59,939 bases of DNA from Bacillota bacterium (lineage in GTDB: Bacteria > Bacillota > Clostridia > Tissierellales > MES13). The DNA is taken from the NCBI GenBank assembly GCA_009711765.1, contig VEND01000054.1, forward strand, positions 1-59,939, in the 5' to 3' direction. Under the pieces are notes generated by a model that searched no databases, was not told the origin of the DNA, and saw only the letters and a program-made list of their open reading frames with translations. A program made the translations under genes and the position numbers. Below, piece by piece: positions 24,484 to 32,507 of the stretch; within the stretch, counting starts at the first letter, position 1; every line of letters begins with the position of its first letter.

Positions 24484-25891
24484 GCTTTATTGTAAATATA
24501 GTTCCTTTATCCTTTTGACTTTCAACACTTATACTACCTTTATGTTTATCTATAATCTCTTTAGTAATGGTTAATCCTATACCTACTCCTCCAGTTTTTC
24601 TATTTCTTGACTTTTCTGCTCTGTATAATCTTTCAAATACAAAAGGTAAATCTTTTTTATCTATTCCAATTCCATTATCCTTTATTTTAATTATAATATT
24701 TTTTATATCTTCATTTAGTGTAATATTTACTGTGCCTTCAGTAAAACTAAACTTATATGCATTAGATATAATATTTAATAAAACTTGTCTTATTTTGTTT
24801 TTATCATCATTAATGTATATATCCTTTTTAATATGATAATTTAGATTAATACTTTTATTTTTAAACTGATATTTAAATCCATCTATAACCTCTTCTATCA
24901 ATTCTGATATATTAAACTTTTCTTTATCTAAGTAATTTTTATGGTTTTCAATAGCTGTTAAATACTTTAATTGTCCTATTAAATTTATTAGTCTATTAAC
25001 CTCGGAATTTATTATTGATAATCTTTTTTTAGTAGTAGGAAAAACCCCATCAACTAGTGCTTCGATTTGGTTTTGTAAAACTGTAAGGGGTGTTCTTAAT
25101 TCATGGGATATATCCGATGTCAATCTTTTTCTTAAGTCCTTTTGTTTCTTTAAAGATATTGCTAAATGATTAATAGAATCAGATAATTCCTTTAATTCGT
25201 TTATATTATTATTTTGTTTAATTCTAGCATCTAAATTTCCATTTCTTAAATTATTTGAAACTTTTGTTATATTTACAATTGGACTAGAAATTATTTTTGA
25301 AAAGTAAGTGCCTAATAAAATTGCTACTAAACTTGATATTATTGCTCCAATAATTATTGACCTTTTAATATCATTTGTAAATATTATATCCCTTTTATTT
25401 ACATTAAATGGACCATAATAACCAATTTTCACACTACCAATTATTTCTCCATTAACTTCTAAATTATGAATACTACTTTCATAATTTTTATTATCTTTCA
25501 TACTATTATGCATTCTACTCATCATATTATTATGCATTTTATCCATCATGCCCATTTTTTTCATCATATCTGTGTGCATATTAACATCTGTCTTAGAATT
25601 ATGAATAAAAACTATCCTGCCCTTATTATTTTTTATAGTTATATCAAAACTATCTAAAACTTTAGTATTCTCAAGTTCATTTAAATTTTTTTCATCCCAA
25701 GAATTATCCATTGAATAAAAATGTTCAATTATTTCTATAACCTCTTTGACTCTATTTTTTTGTTCAATAGTTAGGTAATTATTAAATTTATTAAATAGGG
25801 TTAAATTTGTAATAAGACTTACTAATATTATTGAAAATATAGTACCACTTAGCATTATTAAAATGATCCTTGTTCTAAGTTTATTAAACAT
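24467..25891 (-). CDS. Two-component sensor kinase with methionine-rich extracellular loop
   Basis: 474 aa. Two membrane helices (about 10-32 and 173-195) bracket an extracellular domain, then HAMP, HisKA (SDISHELRTPLTVLQ) and HATPase (NIISNAYKFS; DNGIGI; GVGIGLTITKEI). Within the outer domain, residues 105-131 contain 11 Met and 3 His (e.g. MMKKMGMMDKMHNNMMSRMH), a composition seen in periplasmic copper/silver-binding proteins; the kinase probably senses Cu+ or Ag+ (inference). It lies directly downstream of its response regulator (1-nt gap). It ends in the shared palindrome. Confidence 0.9.
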   Translation of the reverse strand: MFNKLRTRIILIMLSGTIFSIILVSLITNLTLFNKFNNYLTIEQKNRVKEVIEIIEHFYSMDNSWDEKNLNELENTKVLDSFDITIKNNKGRIVFIHNSKTDVNMHTDMMKKMGMMDKMHNNMMSRMHNSMKDNKNYESSIHNLEVNGEIIGSVKIGYYGPFNVNKRDIIFTNDIKRSIIIGAIISSLVAILLGTYFSKIISSPIVNITKVSNNLRNGNLDARIKQNNNINELKELSDSINHLAISLKKQKDLRKRLTSDISHELRTPLTVLQNQIEALVDGVFPTTKKRLSIINSEVNRLINLIGQLKYLTAIENHKNYLDKEKFNISELIEEVIDGFKYQFKNKSINLNYHIKKDIYINDDKNKIRQVLLNIISNAYKFSFTEGTVNITLNEDIKNIIIKIKDNGIGIDKKDLPFVFERLYRAEKSRNRKTGGVGIGLTITKEIIDKHKGSISVESQKDKGTIFTIKLPKNT

Positions 25892-25892
25892 A

Positions 25893-26576
25893 TTAACCCC
25901 CTATAAATCTATATCCTACTCCATAAACTGTTTTTATATATTTATTATAGTCATCTTCTATTTTTCTTCTAAGATTTTTAATATGGGTATCTATGGTTCT
26001 ATCATAACCATCGTAATCAAACCCTAATATATTTATTACTAATTCTTCTCTACTAAAAACTTTATTTTTATTCTTACTTAAAATTTTAAGTATATTAAAT
26101 TCAGTAGGCGTAAGATTTAAAACTTCACCTTTTTTTATAACTTCCATTTTACTTTTATCAATAACTAAATCATCATTATTAAATCTAATAATATCTTTTT
26201 TTATTATATCTTTATCTAGTCTTCTTTTAATAGCTCTTATTCTAGCTAGAAGTTCTTTAACACTAAAGGGCTTAACCATATAATCATCTGCACCTATGTC
26301 TAATCCCTTTATTCTATCTCCCTCTGAAACTTTAGCTGTTAACATTAAAATGGGAACATTTGACTTAGATCTGATTTTTTTACATACTTCTTCCCCTGAT
26401 AAATCAGGTAACATTAAATCTAATACTATAAAATGTATATCTTCTTTATTAAAAATATCTAAAGCATCTTTTCCATTAGAAGCTTTAAACACATTATATT
26501 CATCTTTCATTAAATAAGCTTCAACTACTTCTAATATTTGTTCTTCATCGTCAATGATTAATATGTTTTTTATCAT
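25893..26576 (-). CDS. OmpR-family response regulator, partner of the Met-rich kinase
   Basis: 227 aa. Receiver domain with acidic pocket DDEE, phosphoacceptor Asp in VLDLMLPDLSG, and conserved Lys in DDYMVKPF; C-terminal winged helix (about 130-225) with TPTEFNILKIL and RTIDTHIKNLRRKIE. First gene of the two-component operon; the kinase follows after one base. Probable targets are metal-resistance genes and perhaps the SHOCT gene just upstream (inference). SD AGAGGTGAAGAG precedes ATG. Confidence 0.93.
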   Translation of the reverse strand: MIKNILIIDDEEQILEVVEAYLMKDEYNVFKASNGKDALDIFNKEDIHFIVLDLMLPDLSGEEVCKKIRSKSNVPILMLTAKVSEGDRIKGLDIGADDYMVKPFSVKELLARIRAIKRRLDKDIIKKDIIRFNNDDLVIDKSKMEVIKKGEVLNLTPTEFNILKILSKNKNKVFSREELVINILGFDYDGYDRTIDTHIKNLRRKIEDDYNKYIKTVYGVGYRFIGG

Positions 26577-26604
26577 CTCTTCACCTCTTTTAATATATTA
26601 TAAA

Positions 26605-26626
26605 GTCCAGTATATTCATACTGGAC
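26605..26626 (-). terminator. Terminator between SHOCT gene and response regulator
   Basis: GTCCAGTAT (26605-26613) pairs with ATACTGGAC (26618-26626). On the minus strand it is followed by TTTATAAT, a modest U-run, so some read-through from the SHOCT gene into the regulator-kinase pair is possible. Confidence 0.7.
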
Positions 26627-26633
26627 TCTTTAA

Positions 26634-26873
26634 TTAATATTTTAAAAGTTCTAATCTTCTCTTAAATTCTTCTTCTTCTATCTCACCTTTAGCGTATTTT
26701 TCCTTTAATATATTTATAGCCCTATCATCTTTATTGTAATCATTTTTTTTATTATTTTTCAATATAAAGTAAAGAAAAACACCAATTGCTATGATAAAAA
26801 GGATTCCCATAAATCCACCTCCCATTCCCATGAAAGTAAATGGGCTATGTCCATATCTAAAAATACATCCCAT
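26634..26873 (-). CDS. Small SHOCT-domain membrane protein
   Basis: 79 aa. A Met/Gly/His-rich start (YGHSPFTFMGMGGGFMG) leads into one membrane helix (about 20-40), a basic linker, and a C-terminal SHOCT motif (ILKEKYAKGEIEEEEFKRRL). Such proteins are often encoded beside copper or other metal-responsive systems in Gram-positive bacteria. It stands directly upstream of the Met-rich two-component pair. Function is unknown; a role in metal stress is suggested only by composition and place. SD AAAGGAGG precedes ATG. Confidence 0.8.
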   Translation of the reverse strand: MGCIFRYGHSPFTFMGMGGGFMGILFIIAIGVFLYFILKNNKKNDYNKDDRAINILKEKYAKGEIEEEEFKRRLELLKY

Positions 26874-26944
26874 ATAAAAACCTCCTTTTGTTTTAACTTA
26901 ATTATAAAATATAAATCTGAAGAAATTATGAAGTTAGGCTTTTA

Positions 26945-26987
26945 TGTAACATAGGTTACAAATTTTTGTAAGCTATGATGTTATAAT
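26945..26987 (+). promoter_or_regulatory. Class II-type promoter with CRP/FNR-like palindrome (DUF166 gene)
   Basis: TGTAACATAGGTTACA (26945-26960), exactly 21 nt, then TATAAT (26982-26987). The 16-mer and its distance to the -10 box are identical to those in front of the cupin gene (4130-4172), placing the palindrome near -41.5. No good -35 hexamer is present. A CRP/FNR-family activator (for example an HcpR-like nitrosative-stress sensor) is the likely protein; it is not encoded in the window. Confidence 0.75.
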
Positions 26988-27027
26988 AATCTATAAGTTC
27001 AATATTTAACCAAAAGGAGTGTTTTTT

Positions 27028-27831
27028 GTGAAAATAACAATTATATGTTCAGCTAAAAGCAATAATCACCCTAAAAATCCTTTTGAAATGAAAACCGATT
27101 CAAGATTTGCAAATGCTAAATTTATACCCCATTTAAAAGATGAAAAAAAGGTATGTACAGTTTGTGGTAAAGATTGTTTTTGGTGTAGAAAGGAATATGA
27201 TTTAGATTTTAGTAAAAAAATAAATGAATTAATTAAATTACCTGATTTATATCCACTATTTGTTGATTATCCTAAAAACTACTTACCTAAAGAATTAAAA
27301 AAAAGTGATGTCTTTATTGCAGTAGGAATACATCAAGATATACTAGTTAAACTCCCAAAACTTATTAAAAATAAAGCTAAAGCCTTGATTGTACCCATTG
27401 AAGGAACTAAGTGGGTATCTAGATGGGTAAAGGATAAAACGATAGATCAATGCACTAAATATAATATCGAATATGCTTTTCCTAAACCCTTTTGTACATT
27501 AGAAAAGAAAAATTTTAAAACTATTAATAATTTCATAGATGAATTTAAAATAGGTAAACCTAAATTTAGATTATATGTAAATAACCTAAATGAAATTACT
27601 AAGGCAGTAGTTTTACAATCTGCACCATGCGGTAATGGATATAATATAGCAAAACATTTAAAAGGAGTTAAATTAGGTAAAGATGCTAAGGAAAAAGTAG
27701 CTAAATATTGGCATAGCTTCCCTTGCATGGGAGGAATGAAAATAGATCCTGAAATAGGTGATACTATACTTCATAAAGCAGGATATACCCACTATAATGC
27801 ACTTAAAAAAGCTGAAATAATTAAAGTGTAA
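27028..27831 (+). CDS. DUF166 (thymidylate-synthase-like) family protein, Cys-rich
   Basis: 267 aa from GTG 27028; chosen over GTG 27019 because the SD AGGAG (27015-27019) lies 8 nt before it. A cysteine cluster CTVCGKDCFWC (about residues 45-55) could bind an Fe-S cluster or zinc. Later motifs IEGTKWVSRW, QSAPCGNGYNIAKHL and WHSFPCMGGM match the archaeal/clostridial DUF166 family as I remember it. Biochemical function is unknown; the name thymidylate-synthase-like is historical. Single gene controlled by the class II-type promoter at 26945-26987, which suggests response to redox or gas signals (inference). Confidence 0.75.
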   Translation: MKITIICSAKSNNHPKNPFEMKTDSRFANAKFIPHLKDEKKVCTVCGKDCFWCRKEYDLDFSKKINELIKLPDLYPLFVDYPKNYLPKELKKSDVFIAVGIHQDILVKLPKLIKNKAKALIVPIEGTKWVSRWVKDKTIDQCTKYNIEYAFPKPFCTLEKKNFKTINNFIDEFKIGKPKFRLYVNNLNEITKAVVLQSAPCGNGYNIAKHLKGVKLGKDAKEKVAKYWHSFPCMGGMKIDPEIGDTILHKAGYTHYNALKKAEIIKV

Positions 27832-27936
27832 ATCATGAAAATGTTACATTATATTAATATTTTTGCCTGATGCCATTGTATGTATGTATACTTTTATGTT
27901 ATAATACGCTAAAGTAGTATGTTAGAAGGGAGGGGG

Positions 27937-27948
27937 ACTTTTTAGTCA
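27937..27948 (+). promoter_or_regulatory. Small hairpin between proB ribosome site and start codon
   Basis: The SD GGAGGGGG ends at 27937, 17 nt before ATG 27955, too far for efficient use. GACT-TTTT-AGTC (27937-27948) can fold, which would bring the SD within about 6 nt of ATG. No alternative start lies between, because TAG at 27943-27945 blocks the frame. An upstream promoter is likely TTGTAT, 18 nt, TATAAT. Confidence 0.4.
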
Positions 27949-27954
27949 AGTAAA

Positions 27955-28749
27955 ATGCCTAGAAAAAAATACCTAGAAACTGTAAAACGTATAGTAATAA
28001 AGGTCGGAACATCTACAATAACCCATCCAACAGGGTTATTAAATTTAAAAAGAATGGATATAATAGTTAGACAAATTACAGATATCTTAAATCAAGATAT
28101 GGAAGTTGTTTTAGTCACTTCTGGAGCAATAGGTGCTGGAATGGGGCAACTTGGTCTTAAAACTAGACCCAAAACTATACCTGAGAAACAATCTGCTGCA
28201 GCTGTTGGTCAAGGAATACTTCTTCATATGTATGGTAAATTTTTCTCAGAGTATGGAAAAACGATTGGTCAAATTTTATTAACTCAAGATGATATAGAAC
28301 ATCCAAAGCGTTTGTTAAATGCTAAAAATACTTGTTCAACACTTTTTAAACAAGGTGTTATACCAATAGTTAATGAAAACGATGCAGTTGTTGTTGATGA
28401 AATTAAATTTGGAGATAATGATACACTTTCAGCTTTAGTTGCGAAACTAATAGATGCTGATTTATTAATCATACTTTCTGATATAGATGGTTTATATGAT
28501 TCAAACCCAAAATTAAATCCTAAAGCAAAACTTATAAACCAAGTTGATAAAATCACAAATGAACTAGAAAACCTAGCTGGTGATGCAGGAACTAATTTAG
28601 GCACAGGAGGTATGGTAACAAAATTAAAAGCAGGCAAAATAGCAACTTCTTCAGGTACATCAATGATTATAGTTAATGGCTCTAGACCAAATATAATTTA
28701 TAAGGTTTTAGAAGGAGAAGATGTTGGAACATTTTTTAAATGCGATTAA
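27955..28749 (+). CDS. proB: Glutamate 5-kinase
   Basis: 264-aa enzyme that phosphorylates glutamate, the first step of proline synthesis. Amino-acid kinase fold: VIKVGTSTI (phosphate loop), [43 protein letters not shown] (feedback/substrate region) and [13 protein letters not shown]. It lacks the C-terminal PUA domain of the E. coli enzyme, the short form common in Firmicutes. First gene of proBA; its start depends on the odd SD spacing described at 27937. Confidence 0.95.
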   Translation: MPRKKYLETVKRIVIKVGTSTITHPTGLLNLKRMDIIVRQITDILNQDMEVVLVTSGAIGAGMGQLGLKTRPKTIPEKQSAAAVGQGILLHMYGKFFSEYGKTIGQILLTQDDIEHPKRLLNAKNTCSTLFKQGVIPIVNENDAVVVDEIKFGDNDTLSALVAKLIDADLLIILSDIDGLYDSNPKLNPKAKLINQVDKITNELENLAGDAGTNLGTGGMVTKLKAGKIATSSGTSMIIVNGSRPNIIYKVLEGEDVGTFFKCD

Positions 28750-28763
28750 TAAGGGGTGTGAAA

Positions 28764-30014
28764 ATGGATATTAAAAATTATATGTTAAATATGGGTACTA
28801 AAGCTAAAAAAGCTAGTAAAAAAATGTCTACTATAGATACTAATACCAAAAACAAAGCACTAGAATTAATGAGTAAGGCTTTATTAGAAAATAAAGAAAA
28901 AATAATTTCAGCTAATAAAAAAGATATGGATAATGGTAAAAAAAATAACCTATCAAAGGCTAAGTTAGATAGACTTCTTCTAGATGAAAAAAGAATAAAT
29001 TCAATGGCTAATGGACTTAAAAAAATATCGAATTTACCAGATCCAGTAGGTGAAGGTATTAAAACAATTAAGCGTCCTAACAATTTAATAATTAATAAAA
29101 TAAGGGTACCTTTAGGAGTTTTAGGTATAATTTATGAATCAAGGCCAAATGTAACTGTTGATGCAGTAGGATTATGTATTAAATCCGGTAATACAGTTAT
29201 ACTAAGAGGAGGTTCTGAAGCTATACATTCAAATAAAATCTTAACAGATATTATATATAAAGCCTCTTTAAAAGCTGGCCTTCCAGAAAATTCAATACAA
29301 CTAGTTGAAACTACTGATAGAGAAGCTGTTAAATTTATGATGCAATTAAATGATTATATAGATGTTTTAATACCAAGGGGAGGAAAAGGATTAATTCAAG
29401 CAGTTGTTAATAATTCCACTGTCCCAGTCATTGAAACTGGTGTAGGTAATTGTCATATATTTATAGATGACACCGCTGATTTTAATATGGCTGAAAAAAT
29501 TATTATTAATGCTAAAACACAAAGACCTGCTGTTTGTAATACTATGGAAACTCTTTTAGTTCATAAAGATATAAAAGATAAATTTTTACCCATAATAAAA
29601 AGAAGTCTTACTGATTTAGGTGTTGAATTAGTAGGTTGTGAAAAAACTAAGGATATTATAGATGTAGATAAAGCAACTGAAAAAGACTGGGCGAATGAAT
29701 ATTTAGACCTAAAATTAGCAATTAAGGTTGTTGATTCAATAGATGAAGCTATTGACCATATATATGAGTATGGCACTAAACATTCAGAATCTATAATTAC
29801 TAATAATTATGAAAATTCTCAGAAATTCCATAAAGAAATAGATGCAGCTGCAGTCTATGTAAATGCTTCAACAAGATTTACCGATGGAGAAAGATATGGT
29901 TTAGGTGCAGAAATAGGTATAAGCACACAAAAGCTTCATGCTAGAGGACCAATGGGTCTAAAAGAACTTACAACAGTAAAATATACAGTATTTGGCGATG
30001 GTCAAATAAGTTAG
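28764..30014 (+). CDS. proA: Gamma-glutamyl phosphate reductase
   Basis: 416-aa NADPH-dependent reductase, second step of proline synthesis, acting on the unstable product of ProB. Aldehyde-dehydrogenase fold: GVLGIIYESRPNVTVDA, LRGGSEAIHSN, and the catalytic cysteine in TQRPAVCNTMETLL. Start at ATG 28764 is preferred because SD AAGGGGTG lies just upstream; an ATG at 28740 would overlap proB. Full length. It ends in a terminator (30020-30045). Confidence 0.95.
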   Translation: MDIKNYMLNMGTKAKKASKKMSTIDTNTKNKALELMSKALLENKEKIISANKKDMDNGKKNNLSKAKLDRLLLDEKRINSMANGLKKISNLPDPVGEGIKTIKRPNNLIINKIRVPLGVLGIIYESRPNVTVDAVGLCIKSGNTVILRGGSEAIHSNKILTDIIYKASLKAGLPENSIQLVETTDREAVKFMMQLNDYIDVLIPRGGKGLIQAVVNNSTVPVIETGVGNCHIFIDDTADFNMAEKIIINAKTQRPAVCNTMETLLVHKDIKDKFLPIIKRSLTDLGVELVGCEKTKDIIDVDKATEKDWANEYLDLKLAIKVVDSIDEAIDHIYEYGTKHSESIITNNYENSQKFHKEIDAAAVYVNASTRFTDGERYGLGAEIGISTQKLHARGPMGLKELTTVKYTVFGDGQIS

Positions 30015-30019
30015 ATTAA

Positions 30020-30045
30020 AAGTCTCTTAGTAAGAGACTTTTTTT
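30020..30045 (+). terminator. Terminator of proBA
   Basis: AAGTCTCTT (30020-30028) pairs with AAGAGACTT (30032-30040), followed by TTTTT. Confidence 0.9.
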
Positions 30046-30205
30046 ATATACTATATTTAGAAGAATAAATCATTATTTTAATTTTATAATTTTCCTTTCT
30101 TATTTATCTATAAAATCCCCCTATTTTGTAGTGTTTTTATAAAAAAATATTAACTATAGGTTTTCTATTTACATTAAATATTACTTATTGTATTATCATA
30201 AAAAA

Positions 30206-30295
30206 GGCAGAGTAGTCATTATGCGTTAAGTGTTAGAAGATGGGAAGTTGCTTCTAAACGAAGACTTGTTCACGGTATAATGACGCGTCCGCTGC
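30206..30295 (+). ncRNA. Tetrahydrofolate (THF) riboswitch, class I
   Basis: Sequence blocks of the THF-I aptamer occur in order: GGCAGAGTAG, GCGTTAAGTGTT, TGGGAAGT, AACGAAG, CACGGT and CGTCCGCTGC. The ends GCAG/CTGC form P1, and TCATTAT (30215-30221) pairs with ATAATGA (30277-30283) as P2. It precedes the folate transporter gene folT, the classic context. An expression platform that can hide the ribosome site follows at 30331-30360. Confidence 0.93.
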
Positions 30296-30330
30296 ATATG
30301 TTAAAAGTTTTTTACACTTTTATATTATGT

Positions 30331-30360
30331 GGACCTTCTCATGCCTTACAAAGGAGGTCT
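30331..30360 (+). promoter_or_regulatory. SD-sequestering hairpin of the THF riboswitch
   Basis: GGACCTTCT (30331-30339) pairs along its whole length with AGGAGGTCT (30352-30360), the folT ribosome site (two G-U pairs). A hairpin TAAAAGT/ACTTTTA (30302-30322) sits between the aptamer and this element. The layout implies translational control, with THF binding favouring a hidden SD. Confidence 0.75.
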
Positions 30361-30364
30361 TAAA

Positions 30365-30910
30365 ATGGAAAACACAAATTCTAGTAAAACTTTCGTAACA
30401 AATTCTAAACTTTCAACAAACACCTTAGTAAAAGCAGCTATGTTTATCGGTATTAGTATGATTTTAGGAAGATTTTCATTTAAAATTGCTGCAGGTACAA
30501 TCGCTATAAGCTTTGGTCGGATTCCTGTTGTATTATCAGGAATGTTACTTGGCCCCTTAGCAGGAGGATTAACTGGAGCAGCTTCTGATATCATAGGTTT
30601 TTTACTTAAACCCCAGGGTGCCTTCCACCCAGGATTTACATTCAGTGCATTTTTATCAGGTTTCATTCCAGGTTTAGTTGTACTTATAAGTCGTAAGAAA
30701 AGGATGAGTTTATTTAATATTATAATATCCTTTGCATTAGTATTTATTATAGTAACAGGACTATTAAATACTTACTTTATATCTCAACTTATTGGTAAAA
30801 GTTTTTTAATTTTACTACCAGCTAGAATAAGTACAGAAATAGTAATTAATATTCTTGATGTTATTATAATCTATATACTAACACGATATAATGTCTTTAA
30901 AAGAATTTAA
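30365..30910 (+). CDS. folT: Folate ECF transporter S component
   Basis: 181-aa membrane protein that binds folate and works with the shared ECF energising module. Six hydrophobic segments; LGRFSFKIAAGTIAISFGRI, LLGPLAGGLTGAASDIIGFL and the PQGAFHPGFTFSAFLSGFIPG segment are typical of FolT. ATG 30365 follows SD AAAGGAGG. There is no ATPase beside it; the ecfA1-ecfA2-ecfT genes at 55780-58263 are the probable partner (group II ECF plan). Regulated by the THF riboswitch. Confidence 0.93.
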   Translation: MENTNSSKTFVTNSKLSTNTLVKAAMFIGISMILGRFSFKIAAGTIAISFGRIPVVLSGMLLGPLAGGLTGAASDIIGFLLKPQGAFHPGFTFSAFLSGFIPGLVVLISRKKRMSLFNIIISFALVFIIVTGLLNTYFISQLIGKSFLILLPARISTEIVINILDVIIIYILTRYNVFKRI

Positions 30911-30938
30911 AAAAAGCTAGAATTTTTCTAGCTTTTTT
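30911..30938. terminator. Bidirectional terminator
   Basis: AAAAAGCTAGAA (30911-30922) pairs with TTCTAGCTTTTT between folT and the convergent flippase-like gene, whose end it overlaps. Confidence 0.9.
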
Positions 30939-31962
30939 CATCTAATAATACTTCCCTTCTTTTTCTTAAAATGTAATCTATAAGGGTAACTAATCCACTT
31001 ACTAATAAATTTAGATAATAGCTTATTCCCCTCCATAAAAGCATTGCATAGGCTAATATGTTACTAGTAAAAAACACTTTAAATATAAGATAAAAACCAC
31101 CTTCAGAAGCACCAACAGTCCCAGGGGTAGGCATAAATGAAACAGCCATATATAAAAGTGACTGGATAGCTAAAATATCAATAAAAGAAGCTTTAGTAAA
31201 TCCTAAAGCTAAATATACAAAATATGTAATACTAAATCTAAAGGTTAATTGAATTATTGTAATTAATCCTATTTTAAAAGATACTTCTAAATTATTTTTT
31301 ATTTCTTCGATACTTAATATATATTCTTCAAGGTGCTTATCTACTCTCTGTTCATACTTTTTAGGTCTTTTCATTAATTTTATTCTATGGAGAAAATTAA
31401 ATACCAAATATGTTAACTTTCTTATTATTTTAGAATTAAAAAATAAGATGAATATTACTAATATACCTAAAAAATTCAAGACCATACCTACTATAACAAA
31501 AGGTAAAGCCACTTTTATATTGCTAAAGACAAAGTTTATCTTCATAATAAACATAGCTATAGAATAAAGGGTAACTATCAACTGATATATAATGAATTTA
31601 CATATCATAATAGAAGTAGCCTTTCCCATGGGTATATTATCCTTTATCATAGTATATATTTGAGCAGGTTGACCTCCACTAGAAAAGGGAGTAATATTAC
31701 TATAATATTGTCCTACCATTGTAATTTTTAATGCTTTAAATATATTAATTTTAGAGTAAACTCTTTTTATAAGTAAATTTAATATAAAAGCATCTGTAAT
31801 CCAAAATCCTACTAAGGAAAGTATCCCTAGAACTATAAATTCTTTATGTGCATTTTTTATTACATTTGGCATTTGTGATAACTCATTATTAGATGAAATT
31901 ATCCATATAGTTACTATTATTAGTATTATAACCACTATATAATTTACTGCTATTTTTTTCAT
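30928..31962 (-). CDS. LPG-synthase-type transmembrane protein (flippase-like, UPF0104)
   Basis: 344-aa protein with about eight hydrophobic helices, resembling the flippase half of MprF (lysylphosphatidylglycerol synthase transmembrane family). Family signatures: GQYYSNITPFSSGGQPAQIY and the PTPGTVGASEGGFYLIF segment. No aminoacyl-transfer domain, so it does not make lysyl-PG itself. Last gene of a five-gene envelope operon containing two glycolipid-type glycosyltransferases and a deacetylase, so it may move a glycolipid across the membrane (inference). SD AAGGAG precedes ATG. Confidence 0.88.
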   Translation of the reverse strand: MKKIAVNYIVVIILIIVTIWIISSNNELSQMPNVIKNAHKEFIVLGILSLVGFWITDAFILNLLIKRVYSKINIFKALKITMVGQYYSNITPFSSGGQPAQIYTMIKDNIPMGKATSIMICKFIIYQLIVTLYSIAMFIMKINFVFSNIKVALPFVIVGMVLNFLGILVIFILFFNSKIIRKLTYLVFNFLHRIKLMKRPKKYEQRVDKHLEEYILSIEEIKNNLEVSFKIGLITIIQLTFRFSITYFVYLALGFTKASFIDILAIQSLLYMAVSFMPTPGTVGASEGGFYLIFKVFFTSNILAYAMLLWRGISYYLNLLVSGLVTLIDYILRKRREVLLDEKS

Positions 31963-31976
31963 GGAATTCTCCTTGT

Positions 31977-32507
31977 TTAAATATCACTTAAGTTTTCTTT
32001 AGATATCCAACAATCCTTTGGCATTCTTAATGTCTTTCTTTTTAGTTTATTTTTTCTAAATACTATTCTTAAAATATTATCCCATATTTTTAAAAGAAAT
32101 GTATTTATACCTTCATCTAAATTATATATTGTAAATCCTTGTCTTTTACATATAGGATAAAGTACAGTCGTCCCATGGAAAGCTTTTATATTACTAAAGC
32201 TTTTATTATTTTTTGATGCTTTTTTTAATGCTTTTAATTCATTTTTAAAAACCTTAAATAATGTTTTATAATCATTATCTATTTTTTCTGTTTTTAAATT
32301 ATCTACGTGAAGTTCAATAACCATATCCCCTGATTTTATTATAGTTCCATCTGGAAGTTTAAAATCATCCCCCTTATATTTATGGGGTGATATATATATC
32401 ATTTTATCTTTAGAGTTTGGTATATACTTCCATTTTCCTAATTTTACAACTAATCTTTCAAACCCATAAAATAGATATTTAACTAACTTCACCTTTAACA
32501 CCACCAA
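31977..32507 (-). CDS. YkoP-like protein
   Basis: About 176 aa, basic, no signal peptide. The motif GDMVIELHVDNLKTEK and the region FHGTTVLYPICKRQGFTIY match the YkoP-type proteins that accompany polysaccharide deacetylases in Firmicutes. Biochemical role is unknown. The start is uncertain: the frame overlaps the deacetylase end by 29 nt from TTG 32507, and a GTG a few codons later is equally possible. Translation is probably coupled to the upstream gene. Confidence 0.7.
   Translation of the reverse strand: MVVLKVKLVKYLFYGFERLVVKLGKWKYIPNSKDKMIYISPHKYKGDDFKLPDGTIIKSGDMVIELHVDNLKTEKIDNDYKTLFKVFKNELKALKKASKNNKSFSNIKAFHGTTVLYPICKRQGFTIYNLDEGINTFLLKIWDNILRIVFRKNKLKRKTLRMPKDCWISKENLSDI

Noticed and set aside
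25466-25657. Plus-strand frame rich in His (HTIMHSTHHIIMH-like)
   Set aside because: It is the antisense of the Met/His codons (ATG/CAT) in the sensor kinase; no SD and no independent support.
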